NCBI RefSeq assembly: GCF_000372805.1
Contig: NZ_KB889873.1
Location: 1-46,526 of the forward strand
From: Marinobacter gelidimuriae
GTDB taxonomy: Bacteria; Pseudomonadota; Gammaproteobacteria; Pseudomonadales; Oleiphilaceae
DNA length: 46,526 bases
Reading direction: 5' to 3'
The notes beneath the pieces were generated by a model. The model was given only the letters and a program-made list of their open reading frames with translations. It did no database searches and was not told where the DNA came from. A program made the translations under genes and the position numbers. Within the stretch, counting starts at the first letter, position 1. Each line of letters starts with the position of its first letter. This document shows, piece after piece, positions 29,371-39,082 of this stretch.

Positions 29371-30282
29371 TTAAAGCGCGATGGGTTGCTTGAAATGATG
29401 CCAGACGGGTGAAAGCCCCTCTGGCATTTTTTGTATCCGCCCCAACTCTGCCCAAGGCGCTTTCGGCGTATGAAAATCACTGCCTTGGGATGCCCACAAA
29501 CCCTCGTTCTGGCATAGCTGCACCAAAAAACGGATGTCTGAAGATGTCAGGCCCGGACTGCAAGCTTCCATTCCCTGGCCACCGGCACGCCGGAAATCCG
29601 CCACCAGGGCCCGCAGTTTGGTCGCGCTCAAGTCGTACTTACGCGGGTGCGCCAGCACCGCTATACCGCCAGCGTCGTTTACCCAGCGCACCACTTCTGC
29701 CAACTCCGGCCAATACGCCTTTACATCTCCCGGCTTGCCTGCGCCCAGGTGACGCTTGAAAGCCTGTGCAATGTTCTTTACCACACCTGCATCCACTAAC
29801 GCCTGGGCAAAATGTGGGCGCCCTGGCACATCGCCATCGGCGTGTTTGGTCGCGTGCTCTAGCAGATCATCAACCTTCAACCTGGCCAGACGCTCTACAA
29901 TCACGCCGGCACGGGCGTGGCGATTGGCATTCTGCTGCTGCAATCGCGCCAGAAACTGCGGATCATCTTCGGCAAAGTCCAGGCCTACAATATGAATGGT
30001 ATGGTTTCTCCAGGCGCAAGACAGTTCAACGCCGGAAATCAGCTCAATAGTGTAATCCTGAGCGGCAAGGCGCGCCGACCTCAAGCCGTTAAGGGTATCG
30101 TGATCGGTTAATGCCAGATGGCTAACGCCCTTCTCATGCGCCCGGGCCAGCAAATCAGCGGGGCTTAGAGCGCCGTCTGAGGCAGTACTGTGGCAATGCA
30201 GGTCAATGCACAACGGTGATTGTTGCGGTATAGTCGCGTCATGCTGCTGAGTTGGCTGTTGCTGCATAATGGTCACAAGCAT
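29371..30282 (-). CDS. rnm: PHP-domain phosphoesterase, RNase AM (YciV/TrpH) family
   Basis: About 300 residues. Metal-binding PHP motifs are present: DLHCHSTASDG near the N-terminus, LTDHDTLNGL, GVELSC, VLAHPRKY, and the closing QGSDFHTP. E. coli YciV/RNase AM is a 5'-3' exonuclease that trims 5' ends of rRNA and short RNAs. Two starts are possible, 30282 (MLVTI) and 30267 (MQQQPT); the AGGA site suits neither perfectly. It is divergent from yciI. Confidence 0.88.
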   Translation of the reverse strand: MLVTIMQQQPTQQHDATIPQQSPLCIDLHCHSTASDGALSPADLLARAHEKGVSHLALTDHDTLNGLRSARLAAQDYTIELISGVELSCAWRNHTIHIVGLDFAEDDPQFLARLQQQNANRHARAGVIVERLARLKVDDLLEHATKHADGDVPGRPHFAQALVDAGVVKNIAQAFKRHLGAGKPGDVKAYWPELAEVVRWVNDAGGIAVLAHPRKYDLSATKLRALVADFRRAGGQGMEACSPGLTSSDIRFLVQLCQNEGLWASQGSDFHTPKAPWAELGRIQKMPEGLSPVWHHFKQPIAL

Positions 30283-30355
30283 TCCTGATTACGGGGAAGG
30301 GTAAAAAACGAAAAGCGACCCACTATAACAGCCATCACCGATACGACCGAGCTTA

Positions 30356-30400
30356 AACACCGAATCTGAACGCCGAACCTAAACGCCGAACCTAAACGAA
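30356..30400. repeat. 13-bp-period tandem array before yciI
   Basis: AACACCGAATCTG, AACGCCGAACCTA, AACGCCGAACCTA and a partial AACGAA follow each other directly. The second and third units are identical. The array ends about a dozen bases before the yciI start. Confidence 0.8.
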
Positions 30401-30412
30401 GAGCGCCCCTTT

Positions 30413-30712
30413 ATGTACTACTCTATTATCAGTGAAGACATCAATAACAGCCTGGCACTTCGCCAAAGCGCCCGCCCGGCTCACCTGGAGCGTTTGCAGG
30501 CACTGGCCAATGAAGGCCGCTTATTGGTCGCTGGCCCACACCCGGCCATAGACACCAATGACCCAGGCGATGCCGGCTTCAGTGGCAGCTTGGTAATAGC
30601 CGAGTTTGAATCACTTGAACAAGCGCAAAGCTGGGCAGACGCAGACCCTTACGTCAGCGCCGGGGTTTACCAGCAGGTAAAGGTCAAACCGTTCAAACGG
30701 GTATTGCCCTAG
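30413..30712 (+). CDS. yciI: YciI family protein
   Basis: 99 residues with a dimeric alpha-beta barrel fold pattern. The conserved His ([22 protein letters not shown]) and Asp ([20 protein letters not shown]) of the proposed active site are present. Family members are small putative enzymes of unknown reaction. It is divergent from the PHP gene. Confidence 0.9.
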   Translation: MYYSIISEDINNSLALRQSARPAHLERLQALANEGRLLVAGPHPAIDTNDPGDAGFSGSLVIAEFESLEQAQSWADADPYVSAGVYQQVKVKPFKRVLP

Positions 30713-30850
30713 TGCTCTGCAATAAATATCGGATAAAAGTCGCCATGAGCGTTTGGTAATGAATACACGCTTGATCGATAAAGTCAGTGTGCCAAAATTA
30801 CGTTCTTATCCATTTTTTGTTCAAACAGAAACTTTCAGGAACCCCGCCCA

Positions 30851-31522
30851 GTGACCCCTTTTCGTCTGCTTGTTGTCCTCGTTTTTGTGTTCTCGTCCAT
30901 TGCCGCGGCCCAGGCCAGAACGGTGTGGGTAGACGACAAAATCTACCTGCCGGTGCGCTCTGGCGCAGGCAGCCAGTTCCGGATCATTGAGAACGCCGTT
31001 CCCAGTGGCACCGCTATGGAGCTGTTGGAATCCGACCAGGATGGCTACAGCAAAGTACGCACCACCAAAGGCACCGAGGGCTGGGTATCCAGCCAGTACC
31101 TGAGCTCGACACCGATTGCCGCAACACAGCTCAAACAGGCGCGTCAGGATCTGGAAACCGCACAGGCGGAAGTACGCCAGATGCAGGACCTACTGGCAAA
31201 CATAACCGGTGAACGCGACAGTCTGCAAAATTCTGAAAGCAGCCTGGCTGATCGTTCGTCCGAACTTATGGCTGAACTCAAACGTATCAAGAATATCGCC
31301 GCCAACTCGATTAATCTTGAGCGCCGCAATGGCGAGTTGCTGGAAGAAAATCAAAAAATCCGTAATGAGCTGGAAGTACTGACAGCTGAAAACGAGCGCA
31401 TGGCAGCCGGTAAAGAATCAGATTTTATGCTGCTCGGCGCCGGCTTGGTGCTAGGCGGTGTGTTGTTGGCACTGCTGATACCGATGCTAAAACCCACCCG
31501 TAAAAGCGACAATTGGGCCTGA
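30851..31522 (+). CDS. TIGR04211-type SH3-domain membrane protein (YgiM-like)
   Basis: 223 residues. A signal peptide (about 1-22, ending AAAQA), a bacterial SH3 domain (about 23-85: RTVWVDDKIYLPVRSGAGSQ, GWVSSQYL), a coiled coil (about 92-185) and a C-terminal membrane helix (about 194-212) follow in order. This layout is that of E. coli YgiM and the TIGR04211 family. It probably sits in the inner membrane facing the periplasm. The start is GTG at 30851 with AGGA upstream. Its role is unknown. Confidence 0.85.
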   Translation: MTPFRLLVVLVFVFSSIAAAQARTVWVDDKIYLPVRSGAGSQFRIIENAVPSGTAMELLESDQDGYSKVRTTKGTEGWVSSQYLSSTPIAATQLKQARQDLETAQAEVRQMQDLLANITGERDSLQNSESSLADRSSELMAELKRIKNIAANSINLERRNGELLEENQKIRNELEVLTAENERMAAGKESDFMLLGAGLVLGGVLLALLIPMLKPTRKSDNWA

Positions 31523-31527
31523 CTGCT

Positions 31528-31823
31528 ATGAGGGAATATTCAGAAAAGCGTGATTTTCATCGAATGCAGGTGAACACGGATATTGAAATTATAGACAGTA
31601 ACGGTAATACCTTTGCCGGCGTGTGCCGTGATCTGAGCGCTTCGGGAATGCAGATTCTGGTCGCTCAGAGGATGGCTGTAGGCTCTGAGCTGAGCACCAC
31701 CCTGCATTCCACCAGCGACAAGTTTCCGCCATTGGAAACCCTGTGCGAGGTGCTGCGCTGCGCTGCGAGCCCGAAGGTGATGGTTTTTTGTTAGGTGTGA
31801 ATATTGCTGAAGTGACTGACTAG
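31528..31823 (+). pseudogene. PilZ-domain protein, frameshifted in a CTGCG repeat
   Basis: From the ATG at 31528 the frame encodes REYSEKRDFHRMQVNTDIEI and CRDLSASGMQI, a PilZ start with the RxxxR and D-S-A-S/G c-di-GMP-binding pattern. At 31753-31767 there are three CTGCG copies; the frame then reads SPKVMVFC and stops at 31794. Dropping one copy restores CEPEGDGFLLGVNIAEVTD with a stop at 31821-31823, the natural PilZ end. So the gene is off by one repeat unit. It follows the SH3 gene by five bases. Confidence 0.78.
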
Positions 31824-31845
31824 CGAGGTAAGGAATCAAAAGATA

Positions 31846-31870
31846 GGGGACAGATTTCAAATCTGTCCCC
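31846..31870. repeat. Palindromic repeat, copy 2
   Basis: Identical to copy 1 (arms GGGGACAGATTT / AAATCTGTCCCC around C), in the gap between the PilZ gene and the convergent rraA. Confidence 0.9.
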
Positions 31871-31887
31871 GATTCGTAGTTTGCCAA

Positions 31888-32406
31888 TCAGAGCAGCGCT
31901 TTCTCCGACACAATAATGCCGTTGTTATCAGCGTACACAAAATGCCCCGGGTGGAAGGTAACGCCACCAAAGGTTACGGCAATGTTCAGATCGCCAACAT
32001 CACGCTTTTCAGTTTTGCGCGGGTGGGTTCCCAGCGCTTGCACGCCAAGAGCGGTTTTGGCGATCACGTCGGCGTCACGGACACAGCCATAAATAATCAG
32101 CCCCGCCCAACCGTTACTGGCCGCTTTTTCCGCCAGCATATCCCCCAGCAGCGCGTTGCGCTTTGACCCACCGCCGTCGACGACCATTACCCGGCCAAGG
32201 CCCGGCAAGCCAACCTGCTGCTTCACCACCGAGTTATCTTCAAAACACTTAACGGTCACAATCTCGCCGCCAAAGTTGTCGATGGCGCCAAAATTGCGAA
32301 ACCCCGGTTCAACAACCTGTACTTCAGGAAATTCGTCGCACAGATCGGGGGTTATAACCGTTCTTACCGTCAGGCCGTCAGCATCAGACACGTTCTTCTC
32401 GGACAC
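31888..32406 (-). CDS. rraA: Ribonuclease E activity regulator RraA
   Basis: 172 residues matching Rra[56 protein letters not shown] in overlapping family blocks, and [14 protein letters not shown]. It forms a ring trimer that binds the C-terminal scaffold of RNase E and inhibits cleavage. I set the start at a GTG (32406) because AGGAG lies ten bases upstream; the frame extends further but into a palindromic repeat. It lies beside ppsA, as in pseudomonads. Confidence 0.92.
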   Translation of the reverse strand: MSEKNVSDADGLTVRTVITPDLCDEFPEVQVVEPGFRNFGAIDNFGGEIVTVKCFEDNSVVKQQVGLPGLGRVMVVDGGGSKRNALLGDMLAEKAASNGWAGLIIYGCVRDADVIAKTALGVQALGTHPRKTEKRDVGDLNIAVTFGGVTFHPGHFVYADNNGIIVSEKALL

Positions 32407-32441
32407 AGTGTAATCACTCCTTTTATCAGCACCGGGAAATA

Positions 32442-32466
32442 GGGGACGGATTTGAAATCCGTCCCC
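32442..32466. repeat. Palindromic repeat, copy 3 (compensated variant)
   Basis: Arms are GGGGACGGATTT / AAATCCGTCCCC around G. Compared with copy 1, A-to-G on the left is matched by T-to-C on the right, so pairing is kept. Confidence 0.9.
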
Positions 32467-32508
32467 GGTCGGTGGTTTAGGTTCCACCGTATCGTGATAG
32501 AACCAGAC

Positions 32509-32557
32509 ACGCCGCCTGCATCGATTGCGGGTGCAATGAATGCGATGCAGGCGGCGT
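32509..32557. repeat. Long stem-loop between rraA and ppsA
   Basis: ACGCCGCCTGCATCG (32509-32523) and CGATGCAGGCGGCGT (32543-32557) are exactly complementary over 15 bp. The loop holds another stem (ATTGC/GCAAT). A smaller hairpin (CGGTGG/CCACCG) lies just to the left at about 32470-32489. No T-run follows, so it resembles a REP-type element or mRNA 3'-end protector for ppsA more than a simple terminator. Confidence 0.7.
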
Positions 32558-32564
32558 CTACTCA

Positions 32565-34937
32565 TCAGTCTGGCTTCTGATCTGCCAGGAAAAACCAGGT
32601 ATCCAGCACCGAATCCGGGTTCAAAGACACACTGTCAATACCCTGCTCCATCAGCCACTTGGCCAGGTCCGGATGGTCAGACGGGCCCTGACCACAAATA
32701 CCAATATACTTACCGGCCTTACGGCAGGCCTGAATGGCGCTCGACAAGAGCACTTTTACCGCGTCGTTACGCTCGTCAAACAAGTGGGCAATAATGCCGG
32801 AATCCCGGTCCAGGCCCAAAGTAAGCTGGGTAAGATCGTTAGAGCCGATAGAAAAGCCGTCGAAGTGTTCCAGGAACTGATCCGCCAGCAGAGCGTTACT
32901 GGGCAGCTCGCACATCATGATCACACGCAGGCCATTCTCGCCCCGCTTCAGACCGTTCTCCGCCAGCAAATCCATAACCTGAGCCGCTTCGCCTACGGTG
33001 CGTACAAACGGAATCATCACCTCTACGTTGGTGAAGCCCATCTCGTTACGTACCCGCTTCATGGCACGGCATTCCAGCTCGAAACAGTCGCGGAAGGTTT
33101 CAGAGATGTAGCGCGATGCACCGCGGAACCCCAACATCGGGTTTTCTTCATCCGGCTCGTAAAGCGCGCCGCCAATCAGGTTGGCGTACTCGTTAGACTT
33201 AAAGTCTGACATACGCACAATCACTTTCTTGGGTGCGAACGCCCCTGCCAGGGTCGAAATACCCTCCACCAGCTTGTCAACATAAAAGTCCACCGGCGAG
33301 GAGTACCCGGAAATACGTTTATCGACCGTCTGCTGAATATCCCGCGGCAGAGTGTCGTAGTTCAACAGCGCTTTGGGGTGAACACCAATCATCCGGTTGA
33401 TGATAAATTCCAGACGGGCCAGGCCAACGCCTTCGTTTGGCAGCGCCTGGAAATCAAAGGCGCGGTCCGGGTTGCCCACGTTCATCATAATCTTGAACGG
33501 AATATTGGGCATGGATTCTATGGTGTTTTCGCGCAGTTCAAAGTCCAGCGCGCCCTCATAAATAAACCCGGTATCACCTTCAGCGCAAGAAACCGTCACT
33601 TCCTGGCCGTTGTTCAGCAATTCGGTGGCATCGCCACAGCCAACCACCGCAGGAATACCCAGTTCACGGGCAATAATGGCCGCGTGGCAGGTACGGCCGC
33701 CACGGTCGGTAACGATGGCGGAGGCGCGCTTCATCACCGGTTCCCAGTCCGGGTCGGTCATGTCGGTAACCAGCACATCGCCGTCTTGCACCTTGTCCAT
33801 TTCATTGATGCTGGTGATGATTTTCACCGGGCCGGCACCAATCTTGTGGCCAATGCTGCGGCCTTCCACCAGCACCTTGCCGGTCTCTTTCAGCAAGTAG
33901 CGCTCCATCACGTTGGCAGAAGCACGGCTTTTTACGGTTTCAGGACGCGCTTGAACAACGTAAATACGGCCATCATCGCCGTCTTTGGCCCATTCGATGT
34001 CCATCGGACGCTGGTAGTGCTTTTCAATAATCATCGCCTGCTTGGCCAGCTCTTCCACTTCCGCATCGGTAATGCAGAAGCGGCCACGTTCGGCGGCATC
34101 CACCTTCACGGTTTCCACAAACTCACCCTCGGTCGGGTTTGTGTGATAAATCATTTTGATGGCTTTGCTGCCCAGGTTGCGGCGTAGCACCGCAGGGCGG
34201 CCAGCGGTCAGCGTGGACTTGTGCACGTAAAATTCGTCAGGGTTCACTGCGCCCTGCACCACGGTTTCGCCCAGCCCATAAGAGCCGGTGACAAACACCA
34301 CACCGCGGAAACCGGATTCGGTGTCCAGAGTAAACATAACGCCGCTGGAGGCGGTCTCACTGCGCACCATTTTCTGGATGCCTGCCGACAGGGCAACCAG
34401 TTTGTGGTCGAAGCCATGGTGAACACGGTAGGAAATCGCGCGGTCGTTAAACAAAGAGGCAAACACTTCTTTCACCGACGTGCGAATCTTGTCCAGACCC
34501 ACCACGTTCAGGAAGGTTTCCTGCTGGCCCGCAAAAGAGGCGTCTGGCAGGTCTTCCGCGGTGGCGGAGGAGCGCACCGCCACCGCCATTTTAGGGTTGC
34601 CGTTCTGTAGCTGGGCATAGGCTTCTGCCAGAGCGTTATCCAGCACTGCGGGGAAGGGCGTATCAATCACCCATTGGCGGATCTTCGCGCCAACGCGGGC
34701 CAGTTCGTTAACGTCGTTAACGTCCAGCGCGTCCAGGGTTTCATCAATTTTGTCTTTCAGGCCATTGGTCGCCAGAAACTCACGATAGGCATGAGAGGTC
34801 GTCGCGAACCCGCCCGGCACAGTCACGCCCGCATTGGCGAGATTACTGATCATTTCACCGAGGGAAGCGTTCTTTCCGCCTACCCGGTCCACATCAGACA
34901 TTCCCAGGTGTTCAAACCAAATGATGTAATCGTGCAA
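32565..34937 (-). CDS. ppsA: Phosphoenolpyruvate synthase
   Basis: 791 residues, normal for the enzyme. The ATP-grasp N-terminal domain starts [23 protein letters not shown]; the phospho-carrier His is in [21 protein letters not shown] (about 420); the C-terminal barrel ends with the Cys in [11 protein letters not shown] (about 750). It converts pyruvate and ATP to PEP, AMP and phosphate for gluconeogenesis. The start appears to be TTG at 34937, six bases after GGGAGA; no ATG in this frame fits. It is divergent from its regulator ppsR. Confidence 0.93.
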   Translation of the reverse strand: MHDYIIWFEHLGMSDVDRVGGKNASLGEMISNLANAGVTVPGGFATTSHAYREFLATNGLKDKIDETLDALDVNDVNELARVGAKIRQWVIDTPFPAVLDNALAEAYAQLQNGNPKMAVAVRSSATAEDLPDASFAGQQETFLNVVGLDKIRTSVKEVFASLFNDRAISYRVHHGFDHKLVALSAGIQKMVRSETASSGVMFTLDTESGFRGVVFVTGSYGLGETVVQGAVNPDEFYVHKSTLTAGRPAVLRRNLGSKAIKMIYHTNPTEGEFVETVKVDAAERGRFCITDAEVEELAKQAMIIEKHYQRPMDIEWAKDGDDGRIYVVQARPETVKSRASANVMERYLLKETGKVLVEGRSIGHKIGAGPVKIITSINEMDKVQDGDVLVTDMTDPDWEPVMKRASAIVTDRGGRTCHAAIIARELGIPAVVGCGDATELLNNGQEVTVSCAEGDTGFIYEGALDFELRENTIESMPNIPFKIMMNVGNPDRAFDFQALPNEGVGLARLEFIINRMIGVHPKALLNYDTLPRDIQQTVDKRISGYSSPVDFYVDKLVEGISTLAGAFAPKKVIVRMSDFKSNEYANLIGGALYEPDEENPMLGFRGASRYISETFRDCFELECRAMKRVRNEMGFTNVEVMIPFVRTVGEAAQVMDLLAENGLKRGENGLRVIMMCELPSNALLADQFLEHFDGFSIGSNDLTQLTLGLDRDSGIIAHLFDERNDAVKVLLSSAIQACRKAGKYIGICGQGPSDHPDLAKWLMEQGIDSVSLNPDSVLDTWFFLADQKPD

Positions 34938-34967
34938 AATGCATCTCCCTTGAGTCGGTTTTGCGGA

Positions 34968-35051
34968 GTGTCGAATGTGGGGTGTCGAATTTGGAGCGTA
35001 CAATGTGGTGCGTTTAATTTGGTGCGTTGAATTTGGAATGTATAATACTGG
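34968..35051. repeat. Six-unit 14-bp tandem array in the ppsA-ppsR intergenic region
   Basis: Six exact-length units, consensus GYGTNNAATNTGGW: 34968 GTGTCGAATGTGGG, 34982 GTGTCGAATTTGGA, 34996 GCGTACAATGTGGT, 35010 GCGTTTAATTTGGT, 35024 GCGTTGAATTTGGA, 35038 ATGTATAATACTGG. The last unit supplies a perfect TATAAT (35041-35046), the likely -10 box of ppsR, 40 bp before its start codon. Confidence 0.9.
35041..35046 (+). promoter_or_regulatory. Candidate ppsR -10 box
   Basis: Perfect TATAAT inside the last unit of the 14-bp array. The -35 is weak (TTTGGT at 17 bp), which suggests help from an activator binding the array. Confidence 0.55.
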
Positions 35052-35085
35052 AAATTGTGACAATTACCTAGGGAACCGCTCCAAC

Positions 35086-35901
35086 ATGAAACGCACCGCA
35101 TTCTTTCTGTCAGACGGAACAGGCCTGACTGCCGAAGGGCTAGGACACGCGCTGCTGGCTCAGTTCGAGAAAATCGACTTTGAACGCATCACCGTTCCTT
35201 ACATTGATGACGAGAACAAAGCCCACGAAATTGTAGAGCGCATCAACCTGGCCGCTGAAAACGACGATGCCCGTCCCCTGGTATTCGACACCATTGTAAA
35301 CAGCGATATCCGCAGAATTGTGTCTACCGCAAACGGCTTTATGGTGGATATATTCGGAACGTTTTTAAACCCGCTGGAACAGGAACTGCAATCCGCATCG
35401 TCCTACACCGTGGGCAAATCACACTCCATTGTGAACGGCGACAATTACGAACGCCGTATAAACGCAGTGAACTTTGCACTGGATAACGACGACGGCGCGC
35501 GCATTCGCCATTACGACGAAGCCGATCTGATTCTGGTGGGCGCATCGCGCAGCGGCAAAACACCCACCTGTTTGTATCTGGCTCTGCAATACGGCGTGAA
35601 AGCGGCCAATTACCCGATCACCGAAGAAGACCTGACAGACCAGCAGCTACCAAAAGCACTGCGGGCCCACAAACAGAAAGTGTTCGGCCTGACCATCGAG
35701 CCGGAACGGCTGGCCACCATTCGCAACGAACGCAAACCAAACTCCCGCTACGCGTCCATCAGCCAATGCATGCATGAAATTGAGGAAATAGAACTGATAT
35801 ACCGCCGCGAGCGCGTGCCATTCATGAACACCACGGCTTACTCGGTGGAAGAAATATCGACCCGCATTATGGTAGCCACCGGGCTCAAACGAAATCGCTG
35901 A
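35086..35901 (+). CDS. ppsR: PEP synthase regulatory protein (bifunctional kinase/pyrophosphorylase)
   Basis: 271 residues, DUF299 family. It begins [19 protein letters not shown] and has the P-loop [30 protein letters not shown] motif near residue 152. It inactivates PpsA by ADP-dependent phosphorylation of a threonine and reactivates it by phosphate-dependent removal. The ATG at 35086 has AGGGA about ten bases upstream; the open frame extends upstream through the tandem array but lacks a site there. It is divergent from ppsA. Confidence 0.93.
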   Translation: MKRTAFFLSDGTGLTAEGLGHALLAQFEKIDFERITVPYIDDENKAHEIVERINLAAENDDARPLVFDTIVNSDIRRIVSTANGFMVDIFGTFLNPLEQELQSASSYTVGKSHSIVNGDNYERRINAVNFALDNDDGARIRHYDEADLILVGASRSGKTPTCLYLALQYGVKAANYPITEEDLTDQQLPKALRAHKQKVFGLTIEPERLATIRNERKPNSRYASISQCMHEIEEIELIYRRERVPFMNTTAYSVEEISTRIMVATGLKRNR

Positions 35902-35931
35902 GCCCGGGTTGCTTCTTTGCTAAAGCCCGCC

Positions 35932-38856
35932 TTACAGCTCCTGAATACCCAGGCCCAACTGCTCCACCAGCGCGCGATTGTCGGCGCTGGTGACCACCGC
36001 AGTGCTGGCTTTTTCTGGCGCCAGCCAATCCGCAGCCACCCGCTTCAGGTCGTCAATCGTGGTAGCAAGAACCCGCTCGCGGAAACGCCCACGCTGCTCG
36101 GCGCTGCGGCCAAACAATGCACTGTGAAACGCATGGCGCGCTGCGCCGGCCGGTGAATGGGGTTTGTCCAGCTGGCCGATCACGCCCAGAATAGACTCTT
36201 CCAAATCTTGATGGCTGTGATCAGCTTCCACCAACCACTCCAGAGCTTTGTCAAAATCCGCCAGGGTATCTGCCAGGCGCGGGTCGCGGTAAGAGAAGAA
36301 CTTGAACGTGCCGTTCACGCTGTCCTGCGCTGCACCGCCGCCATAAGCACCGCCTTTCTCGCGGATGGCACGGTGCAAATAACCGTTACGCAAGAATCCG
36401 CCCAGCACCGTCAACGCGGCCGCATCCGGGTGATCAACCGCCACCGTGGGATAGGCTTTCGCGCAGAAGTTAACCTGGGTTGAAGTCAGCCAGGCTTCAT
36501 GGGTGGTGTAATTCACGGGCGTCATGCGCCACGCGCTGTCTGGCGCAGACTCCGCGTTTTGCCACAGGCCTTTCACATCGTCCAGCATCGGCTGCAGTTG
36601 CTCGTCTTCACCAATCAACAGGAACTGGCGGCCTTGCTTGCCAACCTTCTGATGCAAATCCGCCAGCTTTTGGCAGAACGCCTTCAGCTCGGACGGCTCT
36701 TTCAGGGATTTATCCAATGATTTGGTGCGGCGAATGGCTTCCAGCCCGCCCAGGCGGAAACTCAACCAGGCGCCCGGGCTCATGCCCTGGGCCGCGGCGC
36801 TCATGGCCAACGCATGGCCACTGCCAGTAACGGCTTGTTCACGGCGGGCGCGAATCTGGGCAATAATTTCCGCAATGCGGCCGGTTTCGTCAAAACGGGC
36901 GTTGCTGTAAACGTCTTTCAGCAAACGGGCCAAGGCGTCACTGTTGCGTGCTAGGGCCTTGCCGCTGAACACCAGATAACCGGACATATCCTGCACGTTG
37001 TCAATCTTGCCCTTGCTGACAAAACCGGCCGAAATGCCGCCGGTCTCCGCGGAAATGCGATCTTGCATTTGCAAGTAATCCAACTCGCCACAACCCACCT
37101 CTGAAATCAGTGTGGTGTAGTAAGGCATCAGCGCCAACTCTTCTTCATTCAACGAAGGCAATGGCAACACTACCTGCTGATAAACCAAACCGTTGGTACC
37201 GCGGGCATAAACCGTGGCCGACAAGTCGCCATCAAAACGGCCTTCCGGCTCTGGCATCTGTAAGGGCACATCGGTCAAATCCACCTTCGGCAGAATAGAA
37301 TCGTCGTCTTTGCGGGTTTGACGATCTTCCAGGGCCTGGGCGCGCTCAACGATCTGTGCGGCTTCTTCGTCGCTCAGCTTGGCTTTGCGCTGCGCCAGGG
37401 AAGCACGGATAGACTCGGTACGCAGGCCTTCCAGCTTGTCGTCCGGGCGCAGGGTTAGGGTTACCCGGTGAGGGTTATCCAACAACTTGCGGCGAATCAG
37501 ATTCGGCACAAACTGCGGGTCCTGAATTTTCTCCCGCAGACGAGCCAGAACCGGCTCCAGATCCAGCAGATCCACCGGGTCACCGCCGTGCACCATTGGC
37601 GAAATGGCGGACATAATCAACTGCAAACCGTAGGGGAAACCGTCACCGGAAATTTCGCGCTGGTGCAATTCCAACTGGTGCAAAATCGCTTCCAATCGTT
37701 CACTGCTAACGCCGTCTTCAACAACCTTCTTCAAGGTGTCTTCAATCAGCTCTTCAAGCGCCTGTTGCTGCTCCGGCTCGCTGCCTTCTATACCGCACAC
37801 GAACGTCATTTCACGGTTGGAATCTTCCAGCCCGCACAAAGGCGAAGGCGCCTGGCCCAGCTCGGTGGTTTCCAAAGCGCGCATCAGCGGTGACGCGCTG
37901 TTATCCAGCAGCACCGAAGACAACAACTGGCCCTCCAGGTTTTCTTCCAGATCAAAACTGTGGCCCAGCAACCAGCCCATCACAATGTGGGTTTTGGCTT
38001 CCGTCGGCTCGCCTTCATTCACGGCATAAGCCTGTTCTACCCGCAACGGCGCAAACATCCGCTTTTCATCGTACACCGGTAGTTTTACATCCAGTTTGTC
38101 GAAACGCTTGAGCACCAATTCTTCGAAACGCTCCTGATGCTCATGGGCCGGAATATTACCGTAGGTCGCAAAAATCGCATTACTGGGGTGGTAATGGTGT
38201 TTGTAGAACGCCAGCAGGTCGTCATAAGACAAATCGGTAATGTGATCCGGCTCGCCACCGCTGTTGTAATGGTAGGTGGTGGTGGGAAACAGATGGCTGG
38301 ACAGGTTCTGCCATAGCTGAGACGTGGCCGAACTCATAGCGCCCTTCATCTCGTTGTAAACCACACCGCGGTATACCAAATCGCTGGTCGGATCTTCCGG
38401 CTTGTCGAACTCAAGGCGGTGGCCTTCCTGGGCAAAATCCAGTTTGTCCAGCTTGGAGAAAAACACCGAATCCAGATACACGTCCAGCAGGTTGTCAAAA
38501 TCTTTGCGGTTCATGCTGGCGAACGGGTAGGCGGTCCAGTCACTGCTGGTGAACGCGTTCATAAAGGTATTCAGCGAACGGCGAATCATCATAAAGAACG
38601 GATCGCGTACCGGATAACGCTCGCTGCCGCACAATGCGGTATGCTCCAGAATGTGAGCCACGCCGGATGAGTCCATCGGAAACGTACGCAAGGCCACAAA
38701 GAACACGTTTTCGTCGTTGTCTGCGGCCATGTGCAAGTGGCGCGCGCCCGTCTTTATATGGCGGTATTCTTCAACATCCAGATTCAGGGTGCCGATGTGG
38801 TGGGAACGGATTTTTTCAAACGCCGGGTGCATTGCGTTGTCAGATGTTGCAGCCAT
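35932..38856 (-). CDS. Insulinase-family metallopeptidase (M16C, presequence-protease-like)
   Basis: 974 residues, the full length of M16C enzymes with four M16 repeats. The inverted zinc motif HILEH is at 68-72 (AHILEHTALCGSERYPVRDPF), with the distal Glu in RGVVYNEMKGAMS (about 165). A late substrate-binding Arg/Tyr region is present (GGAYGGGA, about 825). Such enzymes degrade short unfolded peptides inside a closed chamber; in bacteria the role is peptide clean-up. No signal peptide, so it is cytoplasmic. It is convergent with ppsR. Confidence 0.92.
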   Translation of the reverse strand: MAATSDNAMHPAFEKIRSHHIGTLNLDVEEYRHIKTGARHLHMAADNDENVFFVALRTFPMDSSGVAHILEHTALCGSERYPVRDPFFMMIRRSLNTFMNAFTSSDWTAYPFASMNRKDFDNLLDVYLDSVFFSKLDKLDFAQEGHRLEFDKPEDPTSDLVYRGVVYNEMKGAMSSATSQLWQNLSSHLFPTTTYHYNSGGEPDHITDLSYDDLLAFYKHHYHPSNAIFATYGNIPAHEHQERFEELVLKRFDKLDVKLPVYDEKRMFAPLRVEQAYAVNEGEPTEAKTHIVMGWLLGHSFDLEENLEGQLLSSVLLDNSASPLMRALETTELGQAPSPLCGLEDSNREMTFVCGIEGSEPEQQQALEELIEDTLKKVVEDGVSSERLEAILHQLELHQREISGDGFPYGLQLIMSAISPMVHGGDPVDLLDLEPVLARLREKIQDPQFVPNLIRRKLLDNPHRVTLTLRPDDKLEGLRTESIRASLAQRKAKLSDEEAAQIVERAQALEDRQTRKDDDSILPKVDLTDVPLQMPEPEGRFDGDLSATVYARGTNGLVYQQVVLPLPSLNEEELALMPYYTTLISEVGCGELDYLQMQDRISAETGGISAGFVSKGKIDNVQDMSGYLVFSGKALARNSDALARLLKDVYSNARFDETGRIAEIIAQIRARREQAVTGSGHALAMSAAAQGMSPGAWLSFRLGGLEAIRRTKSLDKSLKEPSELKAFCQKLADLHQKVGKQGRQFLLIGEDEQLQPMLDDVKGLWQNAESAPDSAWRMTPVNYTTHEAWLTSTQVNFCAKAYPTVAVDHPDAAALTVLGGFLRNGYLHRAIREKGGAYGGGAAQDSVNGTFKFFSYRDPRLADTLADFDKALEWLVEADHSHQDLEESILGVIGQLDKPHSPAGAARHAFHSALFGRSAEQRGRFRERVLATTIDDLKRVAADWLAPEKASTAVVTSADNRALVEQLGLGIQEL

Positions 38857-38874
38857 TCAAACTGTCCTGTTGTT

Positions 38875-38922
38875 GACTCGAGAAACGAATCGAGAGATGA
38901 ATCGAGAGTTAAACCGAGAGTG
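38875..38922. repeat. 12-bp-period tandem array upstream of the M16 peptidase
   Basis: Four units: GACTCGAGAAAC, GAATCGAGAGAT, GAATCGAGAGTT, AAACCGAGAGTG. It lies 19 bp from the peptidase start, in the region shared with the divergent gene at 39083. Confidence 0.85.
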
Positions 38923-39082
38923 AACCAATTATGGGTTACGCGGTAAAATCGTTACACGCTGGCACTGTTGCAAGGTGATACGCTATAAACAGATACGATG
39001 TAAGAAGCGCAAAGGTACAGGGTAACACGGGTTATCCGTTATCATGCAGCACACCCGGTGCAACAAGGTTATTGCTATCACT

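Noticed and set aside
32407..32565. Extended N-terminus of RraA
   Set aside because: The extension is translated repeat and stem-loop DNA; a GTG with AGGAG at 32406 gives the normal length.
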